Of a stretch of DNA of 64,000 nt, positions 27,576 to 35,146 are shown one piece after another (the stretch's first letter is position 1; every line of letters begins with the position of its first letter). The notes below the pieces were generated by a model, which saw only the letters and a program-made list of their open reading frames with translations, was not told where the DNA came from and ran no database searches. Made by a program: the position numbers and the translations under genes. This stretch comes from Nocardia vinacea. Its GTDB lineage: Bacteria > Actinomycetota > Actinomycetes > Mycobacteriales > Mycobacteriaceae. The stretch is from the NCBI RefSeq assembly GCF_035920345.1, contig NZ_CP109149.1:5146001-5210000 (forward strand), in the 5' to 3' direction.

Positions 27576-28238
27576 CTAGTGGCCGTGCGGAGGGACGAGC
27601 CCGTGCTTGTGTGCATACACGACTGCATGAATGCGGTCGCGCACACCGAGTTTCGCCAGCACCCGGGATACGTGTGTCTTGACCGTCTCTTCGCCGACAC
27701 CGAGCGCCCCGGCGATCTCGGCATTGCTGCGCGCGTCTGCCAGGAGCAGCAACACTTCTCGTTCCCGGGCGGTGAGTTGTTCCACCGCGGGTGGGGTGTC
27801 GGGCGGGGCGAGCGTGCCCGCGAACCGCGATATCAACCGTCGGGTCATCGACGGATCGATCAGCGCGTCACCACGGGCCGCGATCCGGATGGCGGCGACC
27901 AATTCCTCGGGCGGGAGGCTTTTCAGTAGGAACCCGCTGGCGCCGGACTGCAGTGCGCGATAGAGGTTGGCATCGCTGTCGTAGGTGGTGAGCACGAGTA
28001 CGCGGGTGCCGCCCGCCGCGACAATGGCCGCGGTGGCAGCGAGCCCGTCCAGCTTCGGCATACGCACATCCAGAATCGCGACGTCCGGGCGTAGCCGCGC
28101 GGTTTCGGTGATGGCGCTGCGGCCGTCGCCGACCTCGGCGACGCATTCGAGATCGGTCTGACTGTCGACGACCGCGCGCAGTCCGGAGCGGAACATGCTG
28201 TGGTCGTCGGCGATCAATACGCGGACCGGTGCGTTCAC
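27576..28238 (-). CDS. NarL/LuxR-family response regulator
   Basis: A 220-residue response regulator: receiver domain with acidic pair Asp11-Asp12 and phospho-acceptor Asp57 (ILDVRMPKLDG), conserved Thr and Lys (LTTYD, LLKSLP), then a LuxR helix-turn-helix (LTAREREVLLLLADARSNAE and VKTHVSRVLAKLGVRDR). GTG 28238 overlaps the stop of the kinase gene (GTGA), with GGAGG just upstream, showing translational coupling. It should be phosphorylated by that kinase. A likely target is the divergent hydroxylase gene or the pair's own promoter. Confidence 0.92.
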   Translation of the reverse strand: MNAPVRVLIADDHSMFRSGLRAVVDSQTDLECVAEVGDGRSAITETARLRPDVAILDVRMPKLDGLAATAAIVAAGGTRVLVLTTYDSDANLYRALQSGASGFLLKSLPPEELVAAIRIAARGDALIDPSMTRRLISRFAGTLAPPDTPPAVEQLTAREREVLLLLADARSNAEIAGALGVGEETVKTHVSRVLAKLGVRDRIHAVVYAHKHGLVPPHGH

Positions 28239-29425
28239 GAACCTCCGATCGGCAGGGAAACCCTGGTGTGCCAATGGTTTTGCGCGCCGTCCGGACCGAA
28301 TCGCAGGTCGCCGCCGAATAATTCGGCACGTTGGCGAATACCGCTGAGTCCACGGTGCTCCGCTGTATCGCCCAATGCGGCCGTGTCGGCGAGCGGATTG
28401 ATCGACTCCAGCACCACCCGGTTCGGCTGATAGTCCACGATCAGCTGTGCGTGCGCGCCGTCGCCATGGCGCAGCGCATTGGTCAGCATCTCCTGCACGA
28501 TGCGATACAGCGTCAGGTTCAGCGAATCCGGCAGCTGGACGGCCGCACCGCGCACGGTGAATTCAACGGCCAGACCGGCCGCGCGCACCCGCTCCAGCAG
28601 ATCCTCGATATCAGCGAGTCCGGGCTGCCGCTGGCCGTCCTCCTCGCGTCCGTGTAGCAGATCGAGCTGGCGGCGCAGGTCGACCATGGCCGCGCGGCTA
28701 CTCGACTCCACCGCGGTCAGCGATCGAGTGGCGGCGGCATTACCGGTGTCGGCCATGGCGATTCGGGCCGCACCGGCGTGGATGCCGATGGCGCTGACGT
28801 GATGGGAGATCACATCGTGCAGATCCCTGGCAATGGCAGCGCGTTCCTCGGCGACGGCGCGGGCGAGTGCGGTCCGCTGCTCCTGTTCGCGCAATTTGGC
28901 CTGCTGCTCGAGATCGGCGATGTACGCGCCCCGTGCTGCCGTATACCGGCCGACCAGCCACGGCACCGCGCCGACCGATACCGTCGAGGCCAGCAGCAGC
29001 CGCCAATCGTGCGAGGTATTGCTGCTGATCAGCAGATGTGCGCTCGCAAAGCCCGCGGACATTGTGCTGACGGTCAGCACCGATTTCGGACCGACCATCC
29101 AGGCGCCCGCCCGATATCCCGCCACCAGGAATCCGACATCGGCGAAGCGTGCGGCGAAGCCGTGCCGGTGCAGCATCAGGGCCTCGGCGAGTCGCAGCGC
29201 CACCTGGATCAAGGCCACGGCACCGGCGGTACGCGGCGGCGCGGCCAGTGCGAGATCGGCCGCGACGATGGCGATCAGCACCGCGGTGGCCTGCCACGGG
29301 GCCACCGAGAAAATGCCGTTCAACGTCAACATCGCGGCATCGACCGCCGCGGCCACCCCCGCGACCACCAGCGATTGGCGGGCCAGCGATCTGCTCACAT
29401 CCAACAGTTCGCACCACCTTCGCAC
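28235..29425 (-). CDS. Sensor histidine kinase, NarL/DesK type
   Basis: A 396-residue kinase: five or six N-terminal membrane segments (to about residue 155), a short coiled linker, a HisKA_3 dimerisation helix with phosphorylated His203 (IARDLHDVISHH), an N-box in EMLTNALRHG and a G-box RGLSGIRQRAELFGG. Kinases of this type with a membrane sensor and no outer domain often sense membrane state or envelope stress. It is coupled to the downstream response regulator and divergent from a sterol-desaturase-type gene, which makes lipid sensing an attractive but unproven idea. Confidence 0.92.
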   Translation of the reverse strand: MRRWCELLDVSRSLARQSLVVAGVAAAVDAAMLTLNGIFSVAPWQATAVLIAIVAADLALAAPPRTAGAVALIQVALRLAEALMLHRHGFAARFADVGFLVAGYRAGAWMVGPKSVLTVSTMSAGFASAHLLISSNTSHDWRLLLASTVSVGAVPWLVGRYTAARGAYIADLEQQAKLREQEQRTALARAVAEERAAIARDLHDVISHHVSAIGIHAGAARIAMADTGNAAATRSLTAVESSSRAAMVDLRRQLDLLHGREEDGQRQPGLADIEDLLERVRAAGLAVEFTVRGAAVQLPDSLNLTLYRIVQEMLTNALRHGDGAHAQLIVDYQPNRVVLESINPLADTAALGDTAEHRGLSGIRQRAELFGGDLRFGPDGAQNHWHTRVSLPIGGS

Positions 29426-29514
29426 AGTCCGGGTCGAGCCGTCCGCGGGCGATCCTACCCAGCGCTCGCCCGTATTCCTCGGACCGAACTCTGCCCGGGC
29501 GCCAGGCGCGGCAC

Positions 29515-29532
29515 ATCCCCCGCCCGGGGGAT
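29515..29532. promoter_or_regulatory. Inverted repeat in the kinase/hydroxylase divergent region
   Basis: ATCCCCC (29515-29521) and GGGGGAT (29526-29532) form a perfect 7-bp inverted repeat with a 4-nt centre, midway between the two divergent genes. Candidate binding site for the NarL-type response regulator. Confidence 0.5.
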
Positions 29533-29613
29533 CGCGAATCCCTCGTCAGCGCGATGTTTGCCCAGGCCAGCGCCCGTAACGTGGCGGTGAAGCAGCAGAG
29601 CGGAGGAGCCATC

Positions 29614-30522
29614 GTGATCGGTGCGCAGCTATTCATCTACGCCATACCGGCGTTCGCCGTACTCATGTTCGTGGAGTGGATCGACTATCGCCGCGACCCG
29701 GATCGCCCGGCCAACGGCCACTCCGGACGCGATATGGCCTCCAATATCACCACCTACCTGCTCGGCCGATTCCTGAAGCCGGTGCTGCAGTATCTGATTC
29801 CGTTCTCGGCGGTGGTGGTCGCGGCCGCGATCACTCCGCTGCACCTGTCGCCGACCACATGGTGGGTGTGGGTGCTCGGGCTGGTGGTCACCGACTTCTG
29901 CTATTACTGGGCCCACCGCGCCGACCATCGGATGCGGCTGCTGTGGACCGCGCACAGCGTCCACCACTCCAGTCAGTACTTCAATCTGTCCACCGCCATC
30001 CGCCTGCCGTGGGTGCATCCGGCGGCCACCATCGTGCGCGGATTCGCCTGGGTACCAGCGGCTTTGATCGGCCTGCCCGCGTGGATGATCTTCCTGCTGC
30101 AGACCATCGGGCTGCTCTATCAGTTCCCGATCCACACCCAGCGCATCCGGACCCTGCCGCGCCCGATCGAGTTCCTGTTCAACACTCCGGCTCACCACCG
30201 CATCCACCACGGTTCGAATCAGCCGTATATCGATAAGAACTACGGCGGCGTCTTCATCATCTGGGACCGGCTCTTCGGCAGCTTCGCCGCGGAGAGCGAA
30301 CCCATCCGCTACGGCCTCACCAAGAACATCGGCACCGATAATCCACTGAAGGTGAACTATCACGAGCTCGGTGCGCTGATCAGCGATGTGCGCCATGCGA
30401 ATACGTGGCGCGGGCGGCTCGGCTACATCTTCGGCCCGCCCGGTTGGGCCGAAGCGGCGCGGGCCGACGACGTGCGTGTCATCCCCGCCGATTCAACCCG
30501 TGAGGGATCGATCGCCGCATAG
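29614..30522 (+). CDS. Sterol desaturase / fatty acid hydroxylase family protein
   Basis: A 302-residue di-iron membrane enzyme. The three His boxes are clear: HRADH (HxxxH), HSVHHSS (HxxHH), and HHRIHHGSN (HxxHH, preceded by further His). Four hydrophobic segments hold it in the membrane. Such enzymes hydroxylate or desaturate lipids using O2. GTG 29614 is chosen because GGAGGAG lies at 29602-29608; the frame is open far upstream through the divergent kinase gene. Position opposite the two-component system suggests control by it. Confidence 0.9.
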   Translation: MIGAQLFIYAIPAFAVLMFVEWIDYRRDPDRPANGHSGRDMASNITTYLLGRFLKPVLQYLIPFSAVVVAAAITPLHLSPTTWWVWVLGLVVTDFCYYWAHRADHRMRLLWTAHSVHHSSQYFNLSTAIRLPWVHPAATIVRGFAWVPAALIGLPAWMIFLLQTIGLLYQFPIHTQRIRTLPRPIEFLFNTPAHHRIHHGSNQPYIDKNYGGVFIIWDRLFGSFAAESEPIRYGLTKNIGTDNPLKVNYHELGALISDVRHANTWRGRLGYIFGPPGWAEAARADDVRVIPADSTREGSIAA

Positions 30523-30595
30523 CGAGAACCTCGATGTGCGCTGCGTCGCGCTCGACTGCACGCCTATGGATCTCGACCACGGCGGCACGGTCCGA

Positions 30596-30997
30596 TCAGG
30601 TTCGGCGGTGCGGGGCCCGGCCGCGGGCGTCGTACGCCTGCCGAGCCTGTTCGACCTTGTCCAGGTTGACCGACCATTCGGCGAGTGCGGCAAACAGCGG
30701 TGCGAGACTGCGTCCCAACTCGGTGATCTCGTACTCCACCCGTGGTGGGACCTCAGGGTAATAGGTGCGCACGACAAGTCCATCACGTTCCAGTTGCCGT
30801 AGCCGCTGGGTCATCACCTTGGACGTGATCGTGGTGATGCGGCGTTCCAGTTCCACGAACCGCTGCCGCCCGAAAGTGTTGAGCGTCCACAGAATCGGCG
30901 TGGTCCACCGACTGAAGACGACATCGACCACCGGAGCGATCGGGCAAGCCCGCTCCGGAGCCACTTCTGCTGTGATGTCGATCACTGCACCCGTCAC
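30596..30997 (-). CDS. HxlR family transcriptional regulator
   Basis: A 133-residue winged-helix protein: Cys18 in ACPIAPVVDVVFSRW at the usual redox-sensitive position of HxlR/YodB proteins, then RQRFVELERRITTITSKVMTQRL and VEYEITELGRSL. It likely senses thiol-reactive or quinone-type compounds and controls the divergent NmrA/azoreductase-like gene. GTG 30997 has an AGAGGAA site just upstream. Confidence 0.9.
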   Translation of the reverse strand: MTGAVIDITAEVAPERACPIAPVVDVVFSRWTTPILWTLNTFGRQRFVELERRITTITSKVMTQRLRQLERDGLVVRTYYPEVPPRVEYEITELGRSLAPLFAALAEWSVNLDKVEQARQAYDARGRAPHRRT

Positions 30998-31004
30998 TTT
31001 CCTC

Positions 31005-31033
31005 TAGGTACCTACTGTCCTTTCGAAAGTACC
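31005..31033. promoter_or_regulatory. Dyad between the HxlR and NmrA-like genes
   Basis: GGTAC (31007-31011) and GTACC (31029-31033) flank a perfect 10-bp palindrome CTTTCGAAAG (31020-31029). This is a plausible HxlR operator; it lies in the 79-nt divergent intergenic region. Confidence 0.5.
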
Positions 31034-31076
31034 GTTCCCGAGGTCCACACAAGAGACCTCGATACAGGAGACGAAC

Positions 31077-31895
31077 ATGATTGTGGTGACGGGCGCGACA
31101 GGGAATGTCGGACGGCCACTCGTACAAGCCCTCATCGACGCAGGCGAGCAAGTGACAGCCGTCTCACGAAGGGGGACCGCCGCGTCTGCCGGCGTTCGGT
31201 CCCTCCGGGCCGACTTGGCCGAGCCGGAGAGCCTCGAGCCCGCCCTCCACGGTGCGAAAGCTCTGTTCCTGCTGACCTCCCCCGACTTTATGGCGAACGG
31301 CAATCTCGGTGATGTCATGAACGTCGTTGTGGCGTCCAGCGTTCGACGGGTCGTATTGCTGTCGTCTCACGGTGTCGGCACACAACGCCACTCCGCGCAT
31401 CTGGAGGACGCCGTAAAAGAGTCGGAGCTGGAATGGATCATGTTGCGCCCGGGCAACTTCGACTCCAACGCGCTCCAATGGGCCGACTCGGTCCGCAGAC
31501 AAAGAGTGGTCGCAGCTCCGTTCGGCGACGTCGCGGTGCCGAGCATCGACCCTGCCGATATCGCCGAAGTCGCCGCCGTCGCGCTGCTCGAACCAGGCCA
31601 TGCGGGCGGGATCTATACGTTGACCGGACCGGAACCGACCTCGCCCCGAGGGCAGGCCGCAGCGATCGGGAACGCCTTGGGCGAGCCGGTCCGGTTCGTC
31701 GAGCAGAGCCGCGCGCAGGCACGCGCCCAAATGTTGGGGTACATGCCAGAACCGGTTGTCGAGGCCACCCTCGACGCTCTGGGCACGCCGTTGGCCTCCG
31801 AGCAGCGCGTCAGTCCCGATGTGGAGCGTCTGCTCGGCCGCCCGCCCCGCTCCTTCGCCGAATGGGCGGCAAGCAACATCTCGGCTTTCGGCTAG
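31077..31895 (+). CDS. NmrA-like NAD(P)-binding protein (quinone/azo-reductase type)
   Basis: A 272-residue atypical short-chain dehydrogenase. TGATGNVGRPLV near the N-terminus is the NAD(P) loop; the second half (LRPGNFDSNAL, GGIYTLTGPEPTS) matches the NmrA/QOR2 group, which lacks the Tyr-x-x-x-Lys catalytic pair. Roles range from quinone reduction to redox sensing. A CAGGAG site precedes ATG 31077. It is divergent from HxlR, a common pairing for detoxification genes. It overlaps the convergent SnoaL-like gene by 4 nt. Confidence 0.85.
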   Translation: MIVVTGATGNVGRPLVQALIDAGEQVTAVSRRGTAASAGVRSLRADLAEPESLEPALHGAKALFLLTSPDFMANGNLGDVMNVVVASSVRRVVLLSSHGVGTQRHSAHLEDAVKESELEWIMLRPGNFDSNALQWADSVRRQRVVAAPFGDVAVPSIDPADIAEVAAVALLEPGHAGGIYTLTGPEPTSPRGQAAAIGNALGEPVRFVEQSRAQARAQMLGYMPEPVVEATLDALGTPLASEQRVSPDVERLLGRPPRSFAEWAASNISAFG

Positions 31896-32698
31896 ATCGA
31901 GTGAATGAATATGCGGATGGCGGTGATTCGTCGACTGTCGGGGGCGAAGTCGATGAAGGCGACGCCCTGGGCCGATTCCAGTCGGACGCTGGCACTCACG
32001 GTTCGGCCTGCAGCGATCAGCTTGTCCCACTGCATATTCCGAGCCCGATTGGTGAACTCCTCCAGCGAAATCCTGGTCCCGGCCGGAAGTTCGATGATCG
32101 CGCGTTCGCTGAGCAGGCGACGAACCCGCGAGATATCCGTGGCCGCCGCGGCCGAGAGCACCTGGGCCGCAGCGTGTTTGCCCGATCGGCCGATACCGCG
32201 CATTGCCTGCATCATGCCGAGCATGCCGTCGAATCCTTGATTCGCGATCAGCTGCGGGCCCAATTTCAGTGCCGCGCCGAGTCCGGGCAGTCCGGTGCGC
32301 AGTAACTGCACGATCATCGCGGCCAGCTCCCAATGAGCGGCCAGCCGGGTGATTTTCCAGACGCCGTCTTCCTCGACGAGGTCGTAGCGCAGGTGCATGG
32401 GCACCGCTACGGTGGCGCCGGTCGACATGGTGGTGCGGATCAGCAGGTCGCGGACCACGGTGGACAGGCCGACGAAGTCGTGGTCGACCCGGAAGGCAAT
32501 GGTGTTGGGGCCGATGAAAGTGTCGTAGAACCGTTCGATCGCCGCGCGGCCGATATGCGGGCGGGAACCGACCGGATCATTGACGGTGGCATCGGCGGTG
32601 AACAGGTCGACCCAGGCCGCCTTGTCGTGTGCCGCCACCGCACGCGGTGACGCCTGGACGGCCGCGATCAGGTCCTTGGCTGTGGAATCCAGCGGCAT
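31892..32698 (-). CDS. SnoaL/ketosteroid-isomerase-like protein
   Basis: A 268-residue protein. The first ~130 residues fit the NTF2/SnoaL fold (AWVDLFTADATVNDPVGSRP, HIGRAAIERFYDTFI, and W in EEDGVWKITRLAAHWEL). The rest (~140 residues) is a less familiar helical region with a second NTF2-like end. Fold members isomerise or hydrate steroid or polyketide intermediates. GGAGG sits before ATG 32698. It is divergent from a 5-alpha-reductase-type gene across a KstR-type box, so a steroid role is likely by context. Confidence 0.78.
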   Translation of the reverse strand: MPLDSTAKDLIAAVQASPRAVAAHDKAAWVDLFTADATVNDPVGSRPHIGRAAIERFYDTFIGPNTIAFRVDHDFVGLSTVVRDLLIRTTMSTGATVAVPMHLRYDLVEEDGVWKITRLAAHWELAAMIVQLLRTGLPGLGAALKLGPQLIANQGFDGMLGMMQAMRGIGRSGKHAAAQVLSAAAATDISRVRRLLSERAIIELPAGTRISLEEFTNRARNMQWDKLIAAGRTVSASVRLESAQGVAFIDFAPDSRRITAIRIFIHSI

Positions 32699-32729
32699 GA
32701 CAATTCCTCCTAGCTACTGCGTCACATGG

Positions 32730-32743
32730 TAGAACATGTTCTA
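32730..32743. promoter_or_regulatory. KstR-type operator
   Basis: The 14-bp perfect palindrome TAGAACATGTTCTA matches TNNAACNNGTTNNA, the consensus reported for KstR, the TetR-family repressor of cholesterol catabolism in mycobacteria and Rhodococcus. It lies between two divergent genes with steroid-type annotations, 31 nt before the SnoaL-like start and 58 nt before the reductase start. Confidence 0.75.
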
Positions 32744-32801
32744 ATTTCGGCGCCGGGGGTTCGGTAAGAAGTGCTCGGCGCCCTGCCCGACAAGGACGCC
32801 T

Positions 32802-33593
32802 ATGGACTGGTACACCGGCAACACCGCCTACGACACCGTGCTGACGATCGGCTTCGCGTTCGCGGCATTCGTGCTGATCGGCGGCCTTTTCGCACAGAGT
32901 CCCTACGGCCGTTTCGGCACCACCGAGATGGGCTTCAACCTCAATCCGAGGCTCGGCTGGTGGTTGATGGAGATTCCCGCGACGGTGGTCTTCGCGGCGT
33001 TCTATCTAACCGGCCCCGACCGCTTCGAGCCGACTGCGCTGGTGCTCGCGGCCATCTGGCTGCTGCACTACGGCAACCGCGGCTGGTTCTTCCCGCTTTC
33101 GATCCGACAGGTCCCGGGCAAGCGCAGCAGCTTCAATGTCTCGGTGATCGCCGCGGGCATGTTCGTCACAGCGCTGCACGGCTACCTCAACGGCGCCCTC
33201 TTCAGCCACGACTACCTGCACCAATACGGCACCGACTGGCTGATCGATCCGCGCTTCCTGACCGGTCTGGTCAGCTACCTCGGCGGCTTCGCGCTGCTGG
33301 TCAGCTCCGAATCGATCGTGCGCAATCTGCGCGATAAGGACAATCCGGGTGCGACCGAATACCGCATCCCGCACGGCGCGGGTTTCCGCTTCGTCAGCAG
33401 CCCCGCTTATCTCGCCGAGCTGATCGCCTGGGCCGGGTTCGCACTGCTCACCTGGTCCCTGGCGGGTGTGGTGATCTTCTTGATCACTGCGGGGAATCTG
33501 GTGCCGCGCGCCTTTGCCACGCACAAGTGGTATCGCGAGAAGTTCGCCGACTATCCGGCCGATCGAAAGGCTTTGATTCCCTTCGTTATCTGA
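32802..33593 (+). CDS. 3-oxo-5-alpha-steroid 4-dehydrogenase (5-alpha-reductase) family membrane protein
   Basis: A 263-residue protein with six or seven membrane segments. The C-terminal third carries the steroid 5-alpha-reductase signature region: GAGFRFVSSPAYLAELIAW, then FLITAGNLVPRAFATHKWY and KALIPFVI. The family reduces the C4-C5 double bond of 3-oxo-4-ene steroids with NADPH; bacterial members may have related substrates. AAGGA precedes ATG 32802. The KstR-type box upstream supports expression with sterol catabolism genes. Confidence 0.85.
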   Translation: MDWYTGNTAYDTVLTIGFAFAAFVLIGGLFAQSPYGRFGTTEMGFNLNPRLGWWLMEIPATVVFAAFYLTGPDRFEPTALVLAAIWLLHYGNRGWFFPLSIRQVPGKRSSFNVSVIAAGMFVTALHGYLNGALFSHDYLHQYGTDWLIDPRFLTGLVSYLGGFALLVSSESIVRNLRDKDNPGATEYRIPHGAGFRFVSSPAYLAELIAWAGFALLTWSLAGVVIFLITAGNLVPRAFATHKWYREKFADYPADRKALIPFVI

Positions 33594-33612
33594 AGGGTCA
33601 TACAGTGACGCG

Positions 33613-34437
33613 ATGGCGATCATCGATGCGTGGGCCCAGCATCCGACGGTACGGCTGCTCCAGCACGAAATGCTGGACTCGCTACGCCGCTGGACCGGCG
33701 ACACCATCCCGGACCAGCCGCCGCCCGTCTCCATGACGCTCGCCGCCATGGACGCCGGCGGCGTCGATACCGCATTGATCAGCGCGTGGTACGGGCCGGA
33801 GGGCGTGCTGATCTCCAACGACGACGTGGCCGGATTCGTCGCGGAATCCGGTGGGCGCTTGGTCGGCGTCGCATCGGTGGACCTGCGCAAACCGATGGTC
33901 GCGGTGCGCGAGCTCCGTCGTGCGGTCACCGAGCTCGGGATGAAGGCGCTGCGGATCGTGCCGTGGCTGTGGGGCCTGCCGCCGAACGACCGGCGCTACT
34001 ACCCGCTCTACGCCGAATGCGTCGATCTGGGAATTCCGTTCTGTACACAAGTCGGGCACACCGGCCCGCTGCGCACCTCCGAAACCGGCCGCCCGATCCC
34101 ATATCTCGACGATGTCGCACTGGAGTTCCCCGAACTTGTGATCGTCGGCGGGCACATCGGCTATCCGTGGACCACCGAAATGATCGCGATGGCAACGAAA
34201 TACCCGAACGTCTACATCGACACCTCCGCCTACACAGTGCGCAGGTACCCACCGGAGCTCGTGGCATACCTGAAGTCCCACGGCCGCGGCAAGGTCCTCT
34301 TCGGCACCAACTACCCGATGATCCCGCCCCAGCGCGCCCTCGCAGGCCTCGACGACCTCGCCCTTGACGACGAAGGCCGCGACCTGTTCCTCTCCGGCAA
34401 CGCCACCCGCATCTTCGGCCTCACCAAGCCCGACTAG
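33613..34437 (+). CDS. Amidohydrolase_2 (ACMSD-like TIM barrel) family protein
   Basis: A 274-residue TIM-barrel protein: TQVGHTGP with His, VIVGGHIGYPW with His, and FGTNYPMI near the C-terminus (usual position of the catalytic Asp in GSDYP; here Asn). At the start, where family enzymes have DxHxH, this protein reads IDAWAQHP, so the two first-strand His ligands are absent. It may be a decarboxylase or hydrolase with altered metal binding, or not an enzyme. It starts 19 nt after the reductase gene and is probably cotranscribed with it, thus possibly in the steroid unit. Confidence 0.78.
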   Translation: MAIIDAWAQHPTVRLLQHEMLDSLRRWTGDTIPDQPPPVSMTLAAMDAGGVDTALISAWYGPEGVLISNDDVAGFVAESGGRLVGVASVDLRKPMVAVRELRRAVTELGMKALRIVPWLWGLPPNDRRYYPLYAECVDLGIPFCTQVGHTGPLRTSETGRPIPYLDDVALEFPELVIVGGHIGYPWTTEMIAMATKYPNVYIDTSAYTVRRYPPELVAYLKSHGRGKVLFGTNYPMIPPQRALAGLDDLALDDEGRDLFLSGNATRIFGLTKPD

Positions 34438-34539
34438 GTCTTGTCTCGAAGTGGGGGCGTCCATCACTGTTCGGCGCGTCTGGTCAGATCTTTGCGCCGG
34501 ACCAGCGGTTTAGTCCGCCGTGTTGGGACACGACAGGCG

Positions 34540-35001
34540 TTAAAGCGCTTGGGCACCCCAGACTGCATGTGAGCCGGAGTCTCCGACGCGGTATACCTGC
34601 GTGGTCGCCGCGCCGCCCGCGGCGATAGCCAATACCGCGGCCAGCACGGTGACCACGCGCCCCACCGGACGCCCACGCTCATCGCGCAGATGGACGACGA
34701 TTAGCAAAGCAGTGACGAGCAGTAGCGGCACGACGTAGTAGATCATCGTGTTGCCGAGGTCGGCATGCTTATCGATGGCGGAGGATCCGCCGAGCTTGTG
34801 CTGGAACCACTGCCCAGCCTCGGTCGTCACCGGTGTCAGGGCTACGGTGATCGCGGCAAGCGCCGTGACCAGCCAGATCAGCCGCCGACGAGCCGCGGGC
34901 CACACCGCCGACAAGATGAGCAGCGCCGCGGTCAGCGGTACGAAGACCACGATGAGGTGCACCAGCAGCACGTGGGCGGGTAACCCGTTGATCGTCGACA
35001 T
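34540..35001 (-). CDS. Small membrane protein, DUF2231-like
   Basis: About 153 residues with four membrane segments (VLLVHLIVVFVPLTAALLIL; LIWLVTALAAITVALTPV; TMIYYVVPLLLVTALLIVV; VVTVLAAVLAIAAGG). The start GLPAHVLLVHLIVVFVPL resembles the H-x-x-x-V-x-F-P motif of DUF2231-type proteins, of unknown function. ATG 35001 is chosen, with GGGAG about 8 nt upstream; the frame is open to 35061. Gene neighbours do not suggest a role. Confidence 0.65.
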   Translation of the reverse strand: MSTINGLPAHVLLVHLIVVFVPLTAALLILSAVWPAARRRLIWLVTALAAITVALTPVTTEAGQWFQHKLGGSSAIDKHADLGNTMIYYVVPLLLVTALLIVVHLRDERGRPVGRVVTVLAAVLAIAAGGAATTQVYRVGDSGSHAVWGAQAL

Positions 35002-35146
35002 GAGGCAACTCCCGGAGTTCGTGACCGCGGCGGCGGATGCGGCCCAAAGTATCTCCCTCACCTAACGGTTCAGCGCGCTACGCGGTTCATCCGGGCCCAT
35101 GAGTCCGGGCGGCGCCGGGCGGCGTCACTGCCCGCGCCACAGCCGA

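Noticed and set aside
34438..34539. Possible gene between the amidohydrolase and DUF2231-like genes
   Set aside because: No frame of convincing composition and no start signal; treated as intergenic.
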